Positions 11,810 to 22,612 of a stretch of DNA of 64,000 nt are shown piece after piece. Each line of letters opens with the position of its first letter. Within the stretch, counting starts at the first letter, position 1. This stretch comes from Branchinecta lynchi (taxonomy: Eukaryota; Arthropoda; Branchiopoda; Anostraca; Branchinectidae). The position numbers and the translations under genes were made by a program. Below the pieces are notes generated by a model that was not told where the DNA came from, did not search any database, and saw only the letters and a program-made list of their open reading frames with translations. The stretch lies in NCBI GenBank assembly GCA_023053575.1, contig JAKZAP010000009.1, forward strand, positions 21,681,869 to 21,745,868. The letters run 5' to 3'.

Positions 11810-12308
11810 TATTTGTTGATGCGAGATACTTTTTTACGACAATTTTGGTGAAACGAGCCGTGTACTACAGCGAAACATTGTACCAAATATCGATAGTCCA
11901 TATCAACTATCGAAAGTGAAAATGTCGATATATCGAAAAATACAAATATCGCCCAACACAAGTTGCCTAGCCCCCACTATAGTCACACCTGGTAATAACG
12001 TCGGTAATAAGACCGTTTTACGGTCGAAACTTGGAAGAAAAGACGCTGAAAACGTAAGAAAGTCTAGATGGAAAAATCATCTCCGCCATTTTGAAGCGTA
12101 TCTTTGGAGTGTTTGGACCAACCACAGACCAGAGTCACTGACTTTAGCCAGTTTTATTTACCTCTGAGTGATGATGGTGGTAATATATGTCGAATTTCTT
12201 TGTTCCGGGTGTGACCAGGGTGAAACGTACGAGTGGGTAATAACCAAATCAGCGAACCAAATTACGTACAGATGTGACTGAATCCCCGGGCATAACTGAT
12301 ACGGCTTA

Positions 12309-12604
12309 GAGCGTGTTCCACCCTCGTACCAATAGTAACTATTAGTTACTATTTCCGTTCCATCCTCACGAAAAGTTACTACGCTGACCGTTCCAACCTT
12401 GTCAGAATAGTAACTAATAGTTACTATTTGCTTACCATGCTCGGGAGCGTAGTAACTACGCATCTCTGTAACGTGATTGGTCGGATTCGCCCCTGGCGTG
12501 AGATCCTGCTGGAAAATAGAAAAATCGTTCCAGCCTTGACGGCAAAAAGCCAGAATTCGTGACGTCATGCGTAGTAACTACGGTAAGTAGGATGGAACAC
12601 GCTC
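12309..12604. mobile_element. Harbinger-like MITE, GAGCGTGTTCCA ends, TSD TTA
   Basis: Inverted ends GAGCGTGTTCCACCCT and AGGATGGAACACGCTC, flanked by TTA at 12306-12308 and 12605-12607. The empty site exists in duplication copy 1 (ggcttagattagaatc, about 2220-2235) with a single TTA, so insertion and 3-bp duplication are demonstrated directly. The interior has palindromic agtaactattagttact motifs. Relatives: 22613, 27267, 55381-56103, 62733-63026 and 63892. The 3-bp AT-only duplication points to PIF/Harbinger; no transposase in the window. Confidence 0.9.
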
Positions 12605-12783
12605 TTAGATTAGAATCAGATTTTACACTCGGGGCTGATCCGGGAGAGTCATGACGTCAGAAGATGATTTCTCTGTTGCTTTCTTACGATTACGGCTGAC
12701 GTTTTATTGTCACTGCTGACTGATTAACTGATTGATTAATTATGTTAACTCGTTTGTGCCTTACTTGGTTCGTTTGTTTAAAG

Positions 12784-13231
12784 CACAGCTCTTACTAGAA
12801 ATGATCTTTTCCCTATGAAATGGATAAGTAAAGACGTTTTTGAAAAATACCATTACTTTCCACCTGAAGCTAGCGACTCTCTTGTTAGCACTTGTCAACT
12901 ATATCCAGCCTTCCTGCTCTCCGACGCGGAGGCTTAGCGCAAAGCATTTGAAAACTGAATGGGCCTTGGGTAAAAAGTGAGAAAACTAAGCAAATAAAAC
13001 AAGTAAGAAACAGAAGATTATGACATCCTCATGTGTGAAAGAGTTGTCAGCGGACGCTGAATATTCCGGCAGACTTTTCGGTGGGTGACGGGAGATCTCG
13101 GAAAGGCCGAAAAAGCGCTAAAAATTCGCAATTGCAAAACGAAACAATGGAGAAAGGTGGGGATTTTAAAAACTCATAATTCCATGTGAGAGCTAAGTAT
13201 ATTATAAAAGGCAGAATAAGCGAGAGGGGTC
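12784..13231. mobile_element. TIR cassette, opposite orientation to copy 1
   Basis: Occupies the same position in duplication copy 2 as 2409-2825 in copy 1, but reads in the other direction: agaaatgatc at its left is the complement of the right end in copy 1, and ttataaaaggcagaata at its right is the complement of the left end. Its internal sequence looks more diverged from the copy-1 cassette than the flanks are from each other. The right inverted repeat is degraded (aagcgagaggggtcc). Confidence 0.7.
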
Positions 13232-13394
13232 CTTTAATAGTTCTTAGTCGTGTTTATCTGGCATTTGTCTTTTGTCATTGGCTATTTTATATCCCGTTGA
13301 AAGTGTTAGGTTGACTTACGTTTGCTAGCTATCTTTGCTATCTTGGTCAATAAACAATACATATATATATATGAAATCGTAAGCCAGACACGCC

Positions 13395-13990
13395 ACCACT
13401 AGCTCTACGCGTCAGTTCTGCTATAAGTCAGTTCTTCCACACGTCAGTACTTCCAAATGTCAGACTCACCCTCAGTTCATCCGGTCCCATAATTCTACAA
13501 TTCGTCCACACTTTTTCAATTCAATTTATTTTCAAACCATTCATGGACTAGCCGAATTTTGGGTTTTCTGTCAACAAAAATAACTGAATCAACACAAAAT
13601 GACGTCAAACCTGAAGTGAATAAATACAACAACAACAATGATGACGTCAAACGTAAAGTGAATAAATACAACAACAACAAAACAAGATTCTCAGACAGAC
13701 GTCAGCTTGCCCCCACGTCAGTGGGAGCACGTTTTTGACAGCTCGTCCATACATTAATTATTCATCGCATATTACTTCAACAAACTCGAGCGAGTCAATG
13801 AACAGAAGCCATGGGACTAAATAAAAGGAGGGTAGAAGAAATGTGGGGGGTAGTGAAGTGTGGGCGTAGGCTAGTTATGCGTGGTGGGTTGAAGAACTGA
13901 CGTGTAGAGGAACTGACAGCGTTTTAGAGTGCCGAACCAACGGCGGGAGGATTGACGCGTGGAAGAACTGACTTAGTGATGGGACCTCGA
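13395..13990. repeat. Degenerate foldback, second copy
   Basis: The duplicate of 3000-3610: gtcagttcttccac blocks at the left face gaagaactgacg blocks at the right. It lacks a short stretch present in copy 1 near the right end. No gene. Confidence 0.45.
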
Positions 13991-15344
13991 TAGATCAGTC
14001 CATCCGTTTAAAGTTCAATCGGCACATCAAACTACCCCAATCCCACTCTGTAACAACCTAGGAACAATGCTTACCCCCTGGATCAACAGCTTTTTCAACA
14101 GTTTCCTCTCTGTGATATTTCGAAGCATAATTTTTTGGGCCAGTACATGCTCAATTTACTAGCTTGGACAAAGATAAAGGCGATGTTTCTTATAATACTT
14201 AGTAGATCATTATTTTATGCATAAATCAGCTTGTATAATTCAGATTTGAACAGGTTATTTGTTTTTGAATGATTTTTGTAGCTATTTTATTTTTCAAGCT
14301 TCACAACACTATTCCACAAAGAAAAACTTTGAATAGGCACTTTAAGCCATGGAACTTCCGATGAAACACTAGCACAATCAGATAAACTGCATCTGCGGCT
14401 TGACTTTGGTGACATCTCAAATATATCCTTTTCTATCAAGCATTGCTGGGAGTTTTTGAATTTCCTGCCACGATATCCCAGCTCCTAAGATTTGGATCGC
14501 CGAAATGCCAGAGAGGTAAAGACAAGGGATAACAAGAAAACGGCCGATTTTCGTAGCGCCTTCTAAAGGAAGTCGGAAATGTTTATTTGTGAAGCATTTA
14601 ATACAAAGTAAATCATTAGAAGTGTCAATTGTGCTTTAAGAAATCGCCCAATGGATCGAGATGTTTTGAGGAAAATTAGTTTTACAGACTCTTCAGGTCA
14701 ACAGTGGGTCGGATTCGTTTCAAGCTTGTATTTCAACATTCAGAGGGGAAGGGATTAAAGAATCCTTCGCATTATTTACTCTTCAACTTACAGTGTTTTA
14801 AAATATTTGAATACTTTAAAACTAGGCTGTGCTTTCAACATGTAACCCACGGTTTTGGCTGTAGTAAGCCTTTCCAAGACCGGTTGACTTGTAGCGTTTT
14901 TCTGATGGAAAAACTTCTCGCAGACAACTGCCGACAGCGAGATACACATCGAAGGTAGCAAAACACAGCAAGTGAGAAAATCAGCGTGGTTTTGTTAGAG
15001 GTTAGAATGTACAGTACGAAATTGGGGTCTCCGGGTTTAGAAATATATGGAGTAATTATGGAAGTAGATTGTGTTAGTATTATAGGTAAGATAGGTCCTT
15101 TACGAATGTAGCGAAACAAAAACTCCCCAATCAAAATAACGGACGGTTTAGACGGGGGTAAACAGCCGCGCTGAATCAGGAAATTGCTATCCATTCTTAC
15201 CTTGGAAAGACAGTTTGGCCAATAGTTTTTCTAGCGTTTTTTTTTTAGTTTAATACTCTTTATCATACAAACCAGCTTTTAAATTGCTAAACTACAAGAA
15301 CACACCTTTTGGAACCCTCTCAGCATCCTTTATACATATAGAAA

Positions 15345-15515
15345 GGCCCGTATCCAGGAATTTATTTCGGGGGAGAGGGGGGGGGTTGCCTGTAGGTCGG
15401 ACCAAAAAGCGCAAAAAAGACATAGCTTAGAGGGAAAAGCCTATAGAAATTATGATTTTTGCATGTTTCGTGGGGGGGGGGGTCAACCCCCTAACCCCAC
15501 CCCCTGGATACGGCC
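15345..15515. mobile_element. MITE with GGCC-TATCCAGG ends (duplicate)
   Basis: Counterpart of 5039-5203: begins GGCCCGTATCCAGG and ends CCTGGATACGGCC, with G runs that differ in length from copy 1. Confidence 0.55.
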
Positions 15516-15745
15516 TTGCATGTAGCTGATACTTCTGACTGCAGGAAAGCCCGAATGGTCCTGTGGGGGCATTAAAAAAACAAAAACAAAAAAAAAATAG
15601 ACATTACCACGGGAACAGACGAGTCGATGTCTACAAAAGAGTTTGAGAACGCTGGATACCTGTTTATGTTAGTGCCTCACCCTCACCTACCGCACTACAA
15701 AGGGGGTTGATTTCTCAGCTTCACTCAAATCATCAATAGCCGCAA

Positions 15746-15908
15746 GGCCATATCCAGGGGGGGGGGGGTTAGGGGCACGACCCCCCCCCCCGAAACACAC
15801 AAAAAGAAAGATTTGTATAGGCTTTTCCCTCTGATCTATGTGTTTTTTGTACTTTTTTGTCCGACCAGCAGGAACCCCCCCCCCCAAATAAATTCCTGGA
15901 TGCGGGCC
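15746..15908. mobile_element. MITE with GGCC-TATCCAGG ends, inverted (duplicate)
   Basis: Counterpart of 5432-5546 but longer: it retains gatctatgtgttttttgtac and gtccgaccagcagg, which are missing from copy 1. The copy-1 version therefore has an internal deletion of about 45 bp. Confidence 0.55.
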
Positions 15909-16399
15909 TGAATAGCCGCGTTCGTTTTCGTCGTTGTCGGTACGAAAAACATCGTTTATATAGTTTCATATTAGTGTTTTCTTTGGCAAGTTCTATAACC
16001 GTCAACCGTCGTTTCGCGAACGAAGTTCATACGAAAACGCTAACTTAATATTTGAAACAGCAGCTATAAGAAAGTACTATAATGGATTTTAGCATAACAG
16101 GTCCATTGTTTTTAAACTCGGTTTACAACTTTAATTTGTTCTGTCGAGAATTTTTGAAAAGTCGCGCCTAATTACTGAACGGAGATGTTGAAACTGACTT
16201 TGCGGCTCGGCTCGTCGTTTCAGGAACGACGAAAGAAACGGCAGTCCAACCGAACAAAGAAAACTCCTTATTATCGTCGGTTGAACGCCGTTCACGAACG
16301 GCGTCGTAAAGAAAACGCTTGTAGTAGAACGGCGAACCGAACGACGAAAACGAACGCAGCTAATACTCTTCTGGGTTAGAAGATACAGCATTTGGCGTA

Positions 16400-16815
16400 A
16401 TGCGTATTCTCGTCGCTCCCCCGAGGACTCCACTTGAGGAGTCCCAGCGTTTTTGTTTGTCCCGGGGACTCACTCCCCGTATTCTCGCGAGTCCTCACAG
16501 ACGGGGAATGCTCCGATTATCATCACCATCATCAATAAGGACTCCCTTTCAGTTTCAGAGGGGAATCAATTTTTGCTGGTGTAGGTGTAATGTAAAATTA
16601 ATTAAGAACAATCAGAATAAACAAAACCAAAAATAAAGTGGATCCAGACTAATTTCGTCAACTGCTATTTGTTTTTAGAAGAAAATTCGTTTTGGAAGCA
16701 TTCCCCGTGTTCTCGTTGTTTTCCGGACGCGGAGTCCGCGTGGAGTCACTCCCTCTATTCTCGCCGTTCCCTTCGATTCCCCGAGGAGTCCTTGGGGAAC
16801 GGCGAGAATACGCCT
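16400..16815. mobile_element. 415-bp-type MITE, duplicate copy
   Basis: Counterpart of 5996-6410. The left terminus has a substitution (ATGCGTATTC for AGGCGTATTC), and the ATA left duplication reads GTA here, while the right side keeps ATA. These changes fit decay after the duplication. Confidence 0.75.
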
Positions 16816-17080
16816 ATAGTGCATCCAGCGTAAGCTAGAGTAGCGGTTCCTAACCTTTTCCGTATACCCGAATCAAGCTTCAAAAAGGTTGCGTACCCCT
16901 TATAAAGGTCCAAAAAGGTTCCCTACCTCTTTTTGGACCAATTGTTGTTTTCACTACTTTTTACCATGACTAGAATGTAAAAACTGAATACTGAATAACA
17001 ATAACAATAACAATACTGAAACTGAGTTAGGGGACTCCAAAAAGACTAAAGCGAGGTGTTAAAGCGACTAACTTGATATT

Positions 17081-18240
17081 GGGACCTTTGCGTACTCCTG
17101 GCCAGTCTCTTGTACCCGTTTGGGTACGCGTACCACCGGTTGGAAACCGCTGGCTAGGGTAAATGCTAGCGTTTGGCAAAGAAAATCCAAAATCTTGGGA
17201 CCTTCGCGTACTCCTGGCCAGTCTCTTGTACCCCTTTGGGTACGCGTACCACCGGTTGGAAACCACTGGCTAGGGTAAAAGCTAGCGTTTGGCAAAGAAA
17301 ATCCAAAATCTTGGGACCTTCGCGTACTCCTGGCCAGTCTCTTGTACCCCTTTGGGTACGCGTACCACCGGTTGGAAACCACTGGCTAGGGTAAAAGCTA
17401 GCGTTTGGCAAAGAAAATCCAAAATCTTGGGACCTTCGCGTACTCCTGGCCAGTCTCTTGTACCCCTTTGGGTACGCGTACCACCGGTTGGAAACCGCTG
17501 GCTAGGGTAAACGCTAGCGTTTGGCAAAGAAAATCCAAAATCTTGGGACCTTCGCGTACTCCTGGCCAGTCTCTTGTACCCCTTTGGGTACGCGTACCAC
17601 CGGTTGGGAACCGCTGGCTATGGTAAACGCTAGCGTTTGGCAAAGAAAATCCAAAATCTTGGGACCTTCGCGTACTCCTGGCCAGTCTCTTGTACCCCTT
17701 TGGGTACGCGTACCACCGGTCGGAAACCACTGGCTAGGGTAAAAGCTAGCGTTTGGCAAAGAAAATCCAAAATCTTGGGACCTTCGCGTACTCCTGGCCA
17801 GTCTCTTGTACCCCTTTGGGTACGCGTACCACCGGTTGGAAACCACTGGCTAGGGTAAAAGCTAGCGTTTGGCAAAGAAAATCCAAAATCTTGGGACCTT
17901 CGCGTACTCCTTGCCAGTCTCTTGTACCCCTTTGGGTACGCGTACCACCGGTTGGAAACCGCTGGCTATGGTAAACGCTAGCGTTTAGCAAAGAAAATCC
18001 AAAATCTTGGGACCTTCGCGTACTCCTGGCCAGTCTCTTGTACCCCTTTGGGTACGCGTACCACCGGTTGGAAACCACTGGCTAGGGTAAAAGCTAGCGT
18101 TTGGCAAAGAAAATCCAAAATCTTGGGACCTTCGCGTACTCCTGGCCAGTCTCTTGTACCCCTTTGGGTACGCGTACCACCGGTCGGAAACCACTGGCTA
18201 GGGTAAACGCTAGCGTTTGGCAAAGATAATCCGAAATCAG
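17081..18240 (+). repeat. 116-bp satellite array, ten units
   Basis: Unit starts (gggacctt) fall at 17081, 17197, 17313, 17429, 17545, 17661, 17777, 17893, 18009 and 18125, a constant 116-bp period. Each unit has a gggtacgcgtaccaccgg block containing the perfect palindrome ggtacgcgtacc, a tggccagtctcttg block and gctagcgtttggcaaag. Unit-to-unit differences are few point changes (for example ccggttgg/ccggtcgg and aaacgcta/aaagcta) shared by non-adjacent units, suggesting repeated multi-unit copying. Overlapping 73-, 81- and 110-residue frames here follow from the repeat and are not genes. Confidence 0.97.
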
Positions 18241-18541
18241 GGGTTCAAAGTCAGAATCATTTGATTTTTCCCAATATTCGTTAAAGCCTGGGATGTCAAA
18301 ACGTTAATTTGTGGTAGACTGGTATGGTGGTCGTGGCCTGGAATTCCAACAAGGATTGTCAGCAAGATTAGAATTTCCGTACGGAAAAGGTAACATTTTT
18401 CAGGATTTGCCACCGAAATTATGAAAATGGAGGAACTCCGTCTGGATAATCGGTTTGTCTGTCCGCACCACTAGCGACCTTTGACAATTTTCAAAGAGCT
18501 TCAAAACAGAAGGACAAAGAGAGACCAAACAAGCCCGTATA

Positions 18542-18938
18542 CACTGTAAAAAGTCTCTCCTACATCTTTAGTGGTTGCACTCCGAGTTCTAAGAGTTAAA
18601 ATCCGATATAGGATTAAAACGCTAGAATGCAAAATACTGCAGATTACACTGTAAAAAAAAAATCTTGCAGTACTTGCTACTGGGATTAATATTGTCTCTA
18701 CGAGATAAAATTATTTCTATTTCGGATTAATCTTACCCCAGTAGAGATAAGATTAATCCCAGTAGCAAATACTGCAGTTAACTTTAATCCTTATTCGGAG
18801 AAGCTTTGTACAGTGTAGGATAACTTTCCTAGGAAGTCTCCGAATACGGATTGTAAGTCTCCGAATTCGGAATAAAAATCACCGAATTCGGTGATTTGCA
18901 ACCACTAAAGTTCCATGTAGGAGAGACTTTTTACAGTG
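18542..18938. mobile_element. Palindromic TA-flanked element with a nested relative
   Basis: Begins CACTGTAAAAAGTCTCTCC and ends GGAGAGACTTTTTACAGTG, flanked by TA on both sides. Arms continue inward (ctttagtggttgca / tgcaaccactaaag). TA duplication and CACTGTAAAAA ends suggest a Tc1/mariner-type MITE. Another member sits inside at 18647-18815. Confidence 0.7.
18647..18815. mobile_element. Nested palindromic TA-flanked element
   Basis: CACTGTAAAAAA at the left and TTTGTACAGTG at the right with TA flanks; the body is an almost complete palindrome (ttgctactgggattaat / attaatcccagtagcaa). Inserted within 18542-18938. Confidence 0.7.
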
Positions 18939-18962
18939 TAATATGCTCTGCCTGAAGGAGAA

Positions 18963-19133
18963 CACAGTAAAAAGTTTTCTCCGTATACAGATTAAAGTTA
19001 ACTGCAGTATTTGCTACTCGGATTATCCTTATCTCTACGCAGATAAGATCGGTACCAAATAGAGATAAGATGAATCCGAGTAGAAAATACTGCAGTTAAC
19101 TTTAATCTTCATACGGAGAAACTTTTTACAGTG
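18963..19133. mobile_element. Palindromic TA-type element with decayed ends
   Basis: Same family: cacagtaaaaagttttctccg at the left and cggagaaactttttacagtg at the right, arms containing tgcagtatttgctactcgg and its complement. Terminal bases and TA flanks have mutated. Confidence 0.6.
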
Positions 19134-19368
19134 AAGCATGGCGAAATAAAACTAGTAATAAGAATAGACTAGGGAAAATCAGAAGGTTTATAGGTTTAGA
19201 GGTTGAGATAGGTTTAGTAGAGCTGCGATATAATCGTATGATGAGAATATAATAATGAATGATATGCAAATGAGAAACCATAGGATAATAGAACGCTTTA
19301 TTTTACTTATGACGGACATTCACCCCACGTTTTCATATATGGGCCCAACGAAGTTCGACTCAGATATA

Positions 19369-19538
19369 CACTGTATAAAGTTTTTCCGTATAAAGATTAA
19401 AGTTAACTGCAGTATTTGGTACTTGGATTATCCTTATCTCTACGCAGATAAGATTAATACCAAATAGAGATAAGATGAATCCGAGTAGCAAATACTGCAG
19501 TTAACCTTAATCTTTATACGGAGAAACTTTTTACAGTG
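19369..19538. mobile_element. Palindromic TA-flanked element
   Basis: CACTGTATAAAGTTTTTCCG to CGGAGAAACTTTTTACAGTG with TA at 19367-19368 and 19539-19540. The body is palindromic with ttatctctacgcagataag at its centre. No coding capacity. Confidence 0.7.
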
Positions 19539-19622
19539 TAGCCTATAGGTAGGCTACACCTCGTCGGAAACAGATTGCAGCATTTACAGCAAAATTAAAT
19601 CAGTTAAGTGGCAACGCTCAGG

Positions 19623-20057
19623 TCAGAGACCAGAATCTAGGCTCACAAATTCGCGCGCGAAACACTTTGCAAAATTTTTGGCAACATCTTCGGTCGCTAA
19701 TCCGAATTTTAAGAGCGCCTTTTCAAAACCTTGTTCGACCAAACCTGTCGCACCCAACTGAATTTCCGAAAGTACTGACTCAACGAATAGCTTCTCTTGC
19801 ATACCGTCACAGACTTCAACTGCCGAAACCGCTAGTCGCGATTTCAAATAATTTGCGAAATCCGGAGAGAAAACCGTGTTTGCACTTCCTGTTACTTGTT
19901 TGCACGCGATGGTAGTTTCTGTAGCTGCTTGTTCGCTCTTTCCGGAATTCTTTGCATTTCCCGGAACAGCCGGATTCCGTAGGGTCGGATTCGAGAGTAC
20001 TGTCGGAGTAGGCTGGACGACAGAAGTTTGAACACAGGATTCTTTTGCGGCCTCGAG
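19623..20057 (-). CDS. Probable terminal exon of an unrecognised gene
   Basis: On the minus strand an acceptor (ttcatcttacag) is followed at once by an uninterrupted frame of 144 codons ending in TGA at 19623-19625. The N-terminal third is rich in Thr, Pro, Asn and Ala; the C-terminal ~80 residues look like a folded helical segment (for example EKLFVESVLSEIQ, GLVEQGFEKALLKFG and DVAKNFAKCFAREF). No Met near the start, consistent with an internal or last exon. A possible donor (GTGAGC) lies seven codons before the stop, so the stop may be intronic. I do not recognise the family. It shares strand and rough exon length with the exons at 36.7-44.9 kb, but linkage to them is not shown. Confidence 0.5.
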   Translation of the reverse strand, partial: LEAAKESCVQTSVVQPTPTVLSNPTLRNPAVPGNAKNSGKSEQAATETTIACKQVTGSANTVFSPDFANYLKSRLAVSAVEVCDGMQEKLFVESVLSEIQLGATGLVEQGFEKALLKFGLATEDVAKNFAKCFAREFVSLDSGL

Positions 20058-20559
20058 CTGTAAGATGAACTTGCGTTAAAGGACGCCTCGCACTATTTAC
20101 TCTTCAACTTACAGTATTTCAAAATATTTGGATACTTTAAAACTAGGATGTGCTTTCAACAAATAACCCACGGTTTTGGCTGTTTTAAGCCTTTTCCGAA
20201 ACCCGTTGACATATAGCGATTAGCGGAGACAGGAAAACAATTACATAACCGGTTTTTTTGATGGAAAAACTTCTCGCAGGTAGCAAAACTCGAGAAGTGA
20301 GAGAATCAGCGTGGTTTTGTCAGAGGGGTTAGAATGTAGCCTACCGTACGAAATTGGGGTCTCCGGGTTTAGAAATATATGGAGTGATTATGGAAGTAGG
20401 TTGCGTTACTGTTATAGGTAAAACAGGTCCATTAAATGCTTTAATTGCAGGGTTTATGAGATTTGATTTGTGTGTCTACTAATTAATATCATTAACTAAC
20501 AGGTAATTTTTCGTAAACATTTTCGTATTACTTGTAAATAATTTCGTGTAAATAATCGT

Positions 20560-20690
20560 CAGGCTGTCAAAGGACCCTTGCCAAGAAGGACCGAAATATC
20601 GCTGATGAAGAATCATAGCTGACGTATCCGTTGTAAACATTGTTTGAATAAATGTTTCAAAGTCAGCTTGGGCTCAAAGAATATTTGTCT
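20560..20690 (+). repeat. Interspersed repeat D (GACCCTTGCCAAGAAGG)
   Basis: Contains aggacccttgccaagaagg, cgaaatatcgctgatgaag, agctgacgtatccgttgtaa and cattgtttgaata in the order seen at 37379-37545, 41370-41470, 47885-48020 and elsewhere. No frame; a short interspersed repeat or foldback arm. Confidence 0.65.
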
Positions 20691-20950
20691 TTTGTAAATA
20701 TTGCACGCTGGAACTTGCCGAATGACCAACTTGTCAAACGAGAATTTACCGAATTTGCTAGTCAAGTGACAGACTTGTCGGTTGAAAAACTGTCAAATTA
20801 CATGTAGCCTTGAAAATCACGAAACAGTTTGAAAACCAGCCAGTTGTCTTCGGGGGGTAGAATGGATCATATGGATTTCGGATTTCCGTGTTTAATAATC
20901 AATGGAGCGATCACAAAAGTAGGTTGCATTGACATTATAGGTACGACGAG

Positions 20951-21365
20951 CAGGGGCGTCACGACTAAGGGGGGAGGGGGAGGCCCCCCTCCCCCGAATG
21001 TTGTCGACTAGTCGGTAAAAAGTAGCCGAGTCGGCGCGAAGCGCCACGTTTTTCGTAAAAACAGTTTTTTTTTTCATGGAAACAGTCGATTTTTTTTAAA
21101 CAGCCGGTTTCAAGTAAATATAGTCAAATTTTTTCTTGAAAATATTAGTTTTTCATAAAATAAGCCGAATTTTCTCAACACGGTCCTTTTTTCTCAATAA
21201 TGGTCGTAAAATATATAAAAAAAAGTCGGTTAAAAGCGGCCAGCCAGTCGGTAAATACCTTGCCCCCCCCCCCCCAAAACATTTTCATACTCCGCTGTTA
21301 CGCAAAAAGCGGGTCATAAATAAATAAATAAATAAAATAAAAATTTTGTGCTAGTAACGCCTCTG
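20951..21365. mobile_element. hAT-type MITE, CAGGGGCGTCACGACT end
   Basis: Begins CAGGGGCGTCACGACT and ends CTAGTAACGCCTCTG. Flanking 8-mers acgacgag and aaaacgag agree at 6 of 8. Contains agtcggtaaaaagtagcc and gtcggcgcgaagcgccacg as in the other copies, plus a TAAA run near the right end. Confidence 0.7.
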
Positions 21366-21989
21366 AAAACGAGCTTCTTAAAGTTTAACTGAAAAGGGCT
21401 GGGATAGGACAATGTAGTTACCCATCACGTATTCACTTAAATTGGCCTGAAGACCCGCTGAAAATGCGCTAACTTCGTTGTTCCGCTGTTTACGAATAAT
21501 TGATTTTCAAATAGTGGAATTTCCGTGTGATTTTTCGTACCTCTATGCGCTTCTATTTCTGTTGTATGCCTTACCAGAAAGATTTGTGATTTGTTTTGTT
21601 CAGGCGCTAAGCAGTATTCACCAAGCTCCCGACTGACCACTAAAACGCAGCGTTTGTGTTGTTTAAAATTTCCCGCGCCATAGTAGAATTTACGTTTTGG
21701 AGACGGCCGCATATATTCTGAGCGTCAGAACTAGAGCAGATAGTGGAAAAAAAATCTTTTAGCTGAATCCAATTATTCAGGTTATTCAATTAAATGACAC
21801 AAAAGTAAATTGGATTTTCAGTTAAACTTTAGAAGGAGCATGCCCATAGGCAGGTGCCTCTTCTGCCTAAAGGGATATCCGGCCCTATTACGAACTGTTA
21901 GCTGACTATCTCTATCGAATCTTAAGAAAAAAGTTTTTCGCTCGATCTGAAGAAAAAACTTGGAATCGTTTACGCTTCAATAGTTATAA

Positions 21990-22418
21990 ATATCAAACAT
22001 CTGGATCGATTAAATCTTGCCAAAATTAACAGTCTAGCTGTCCCCCATCTCCTTTCTCTTTGTCCCATTTGGTAGTTTTTTACTGAATCTCATAAACTAT
22101 CTGTCCGCGGAGTTTACTTTCGTTTTGCGAAATTTCTTCTTAGCTGTCCACCTTTGAACAGAAATAGTTATTTGATGAGTAAATTTCGCCTAATCTCTCC
22201 AACTTCTGTTATTGATCAACGGCTTCAGGATTTTCGTTCTTCTGTGTCAATGTTGTCTCACCCATGGTCAGCGCTCTTTGTTTAATCGTCTTTGTTGATA
22301 TTTTTTTTATTTAGTGTTAGTGTTTCTTTTTTCTATTTATTTTGTTTGTTACTCCATCTTTGGGGCGCTTCGCCCTCCTTTCGTTGAGATGGGTTATAAA
22401 TAAATCGAACTGAATTGA
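21990..22418 (+). mobile_element. Decayed 3' end of a LINE
   Basis: A plus-strand coding-like stretch has a frame with SKFRLISPTSVIDQRLQDF, interrupted by stops, then a T-rich 3' region with ggcgcttcgccctcctttcg followed by ggttataaataaatcgaact. Such a C-terminal stretch plus a short tail is typical of a 5'-truncated non-LTR retrotransposon, but I cannot assign the clade. A chance frame is the alternative. Confidence 0.4.
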
Positions 22419-22612
22419 TCCTTCGAATCCCTCTACGGCACGACACTCTAGTCACTATGTAACATAGCTGGATCCTCCCGTGGGAGGAGCCGATTTCTAC
22501 AGGGGCCAATCACGTCCCTCAAAAATAGCTCAAGTCATGCAAAAAAAGGGCCCACAGGGAGGTGCCTCCTCTGCCGGAAGGGCGATTCGGCACTGTTGCA
22601 ATCTCTTACATG

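Larger units (their letters stand above)
11810..16980 (+). repeat. Segmental duplication, copy 2
   Basis: Direct repeat of 1564-6570. Differences visible by eye: a 296-bp MITE at 12309-12604 absent from copy 1, a cassette in reverse orientation at 12784-13231, loss of ~41 bp near 14288, a short deletion near 13975, and scattered substitutions. The homology ends at ccatgactagaatgtaa, followed here by a short AATAAC run and then the 116-bp satellite. Confidence 0.9.

Noticed and set aside
17027..18223. Many overlapping 70-110-codon frames on both strands
   Set aside because: They repeat every 116 bp and are produced by the satellite unit; no start, splice or domain evidence.
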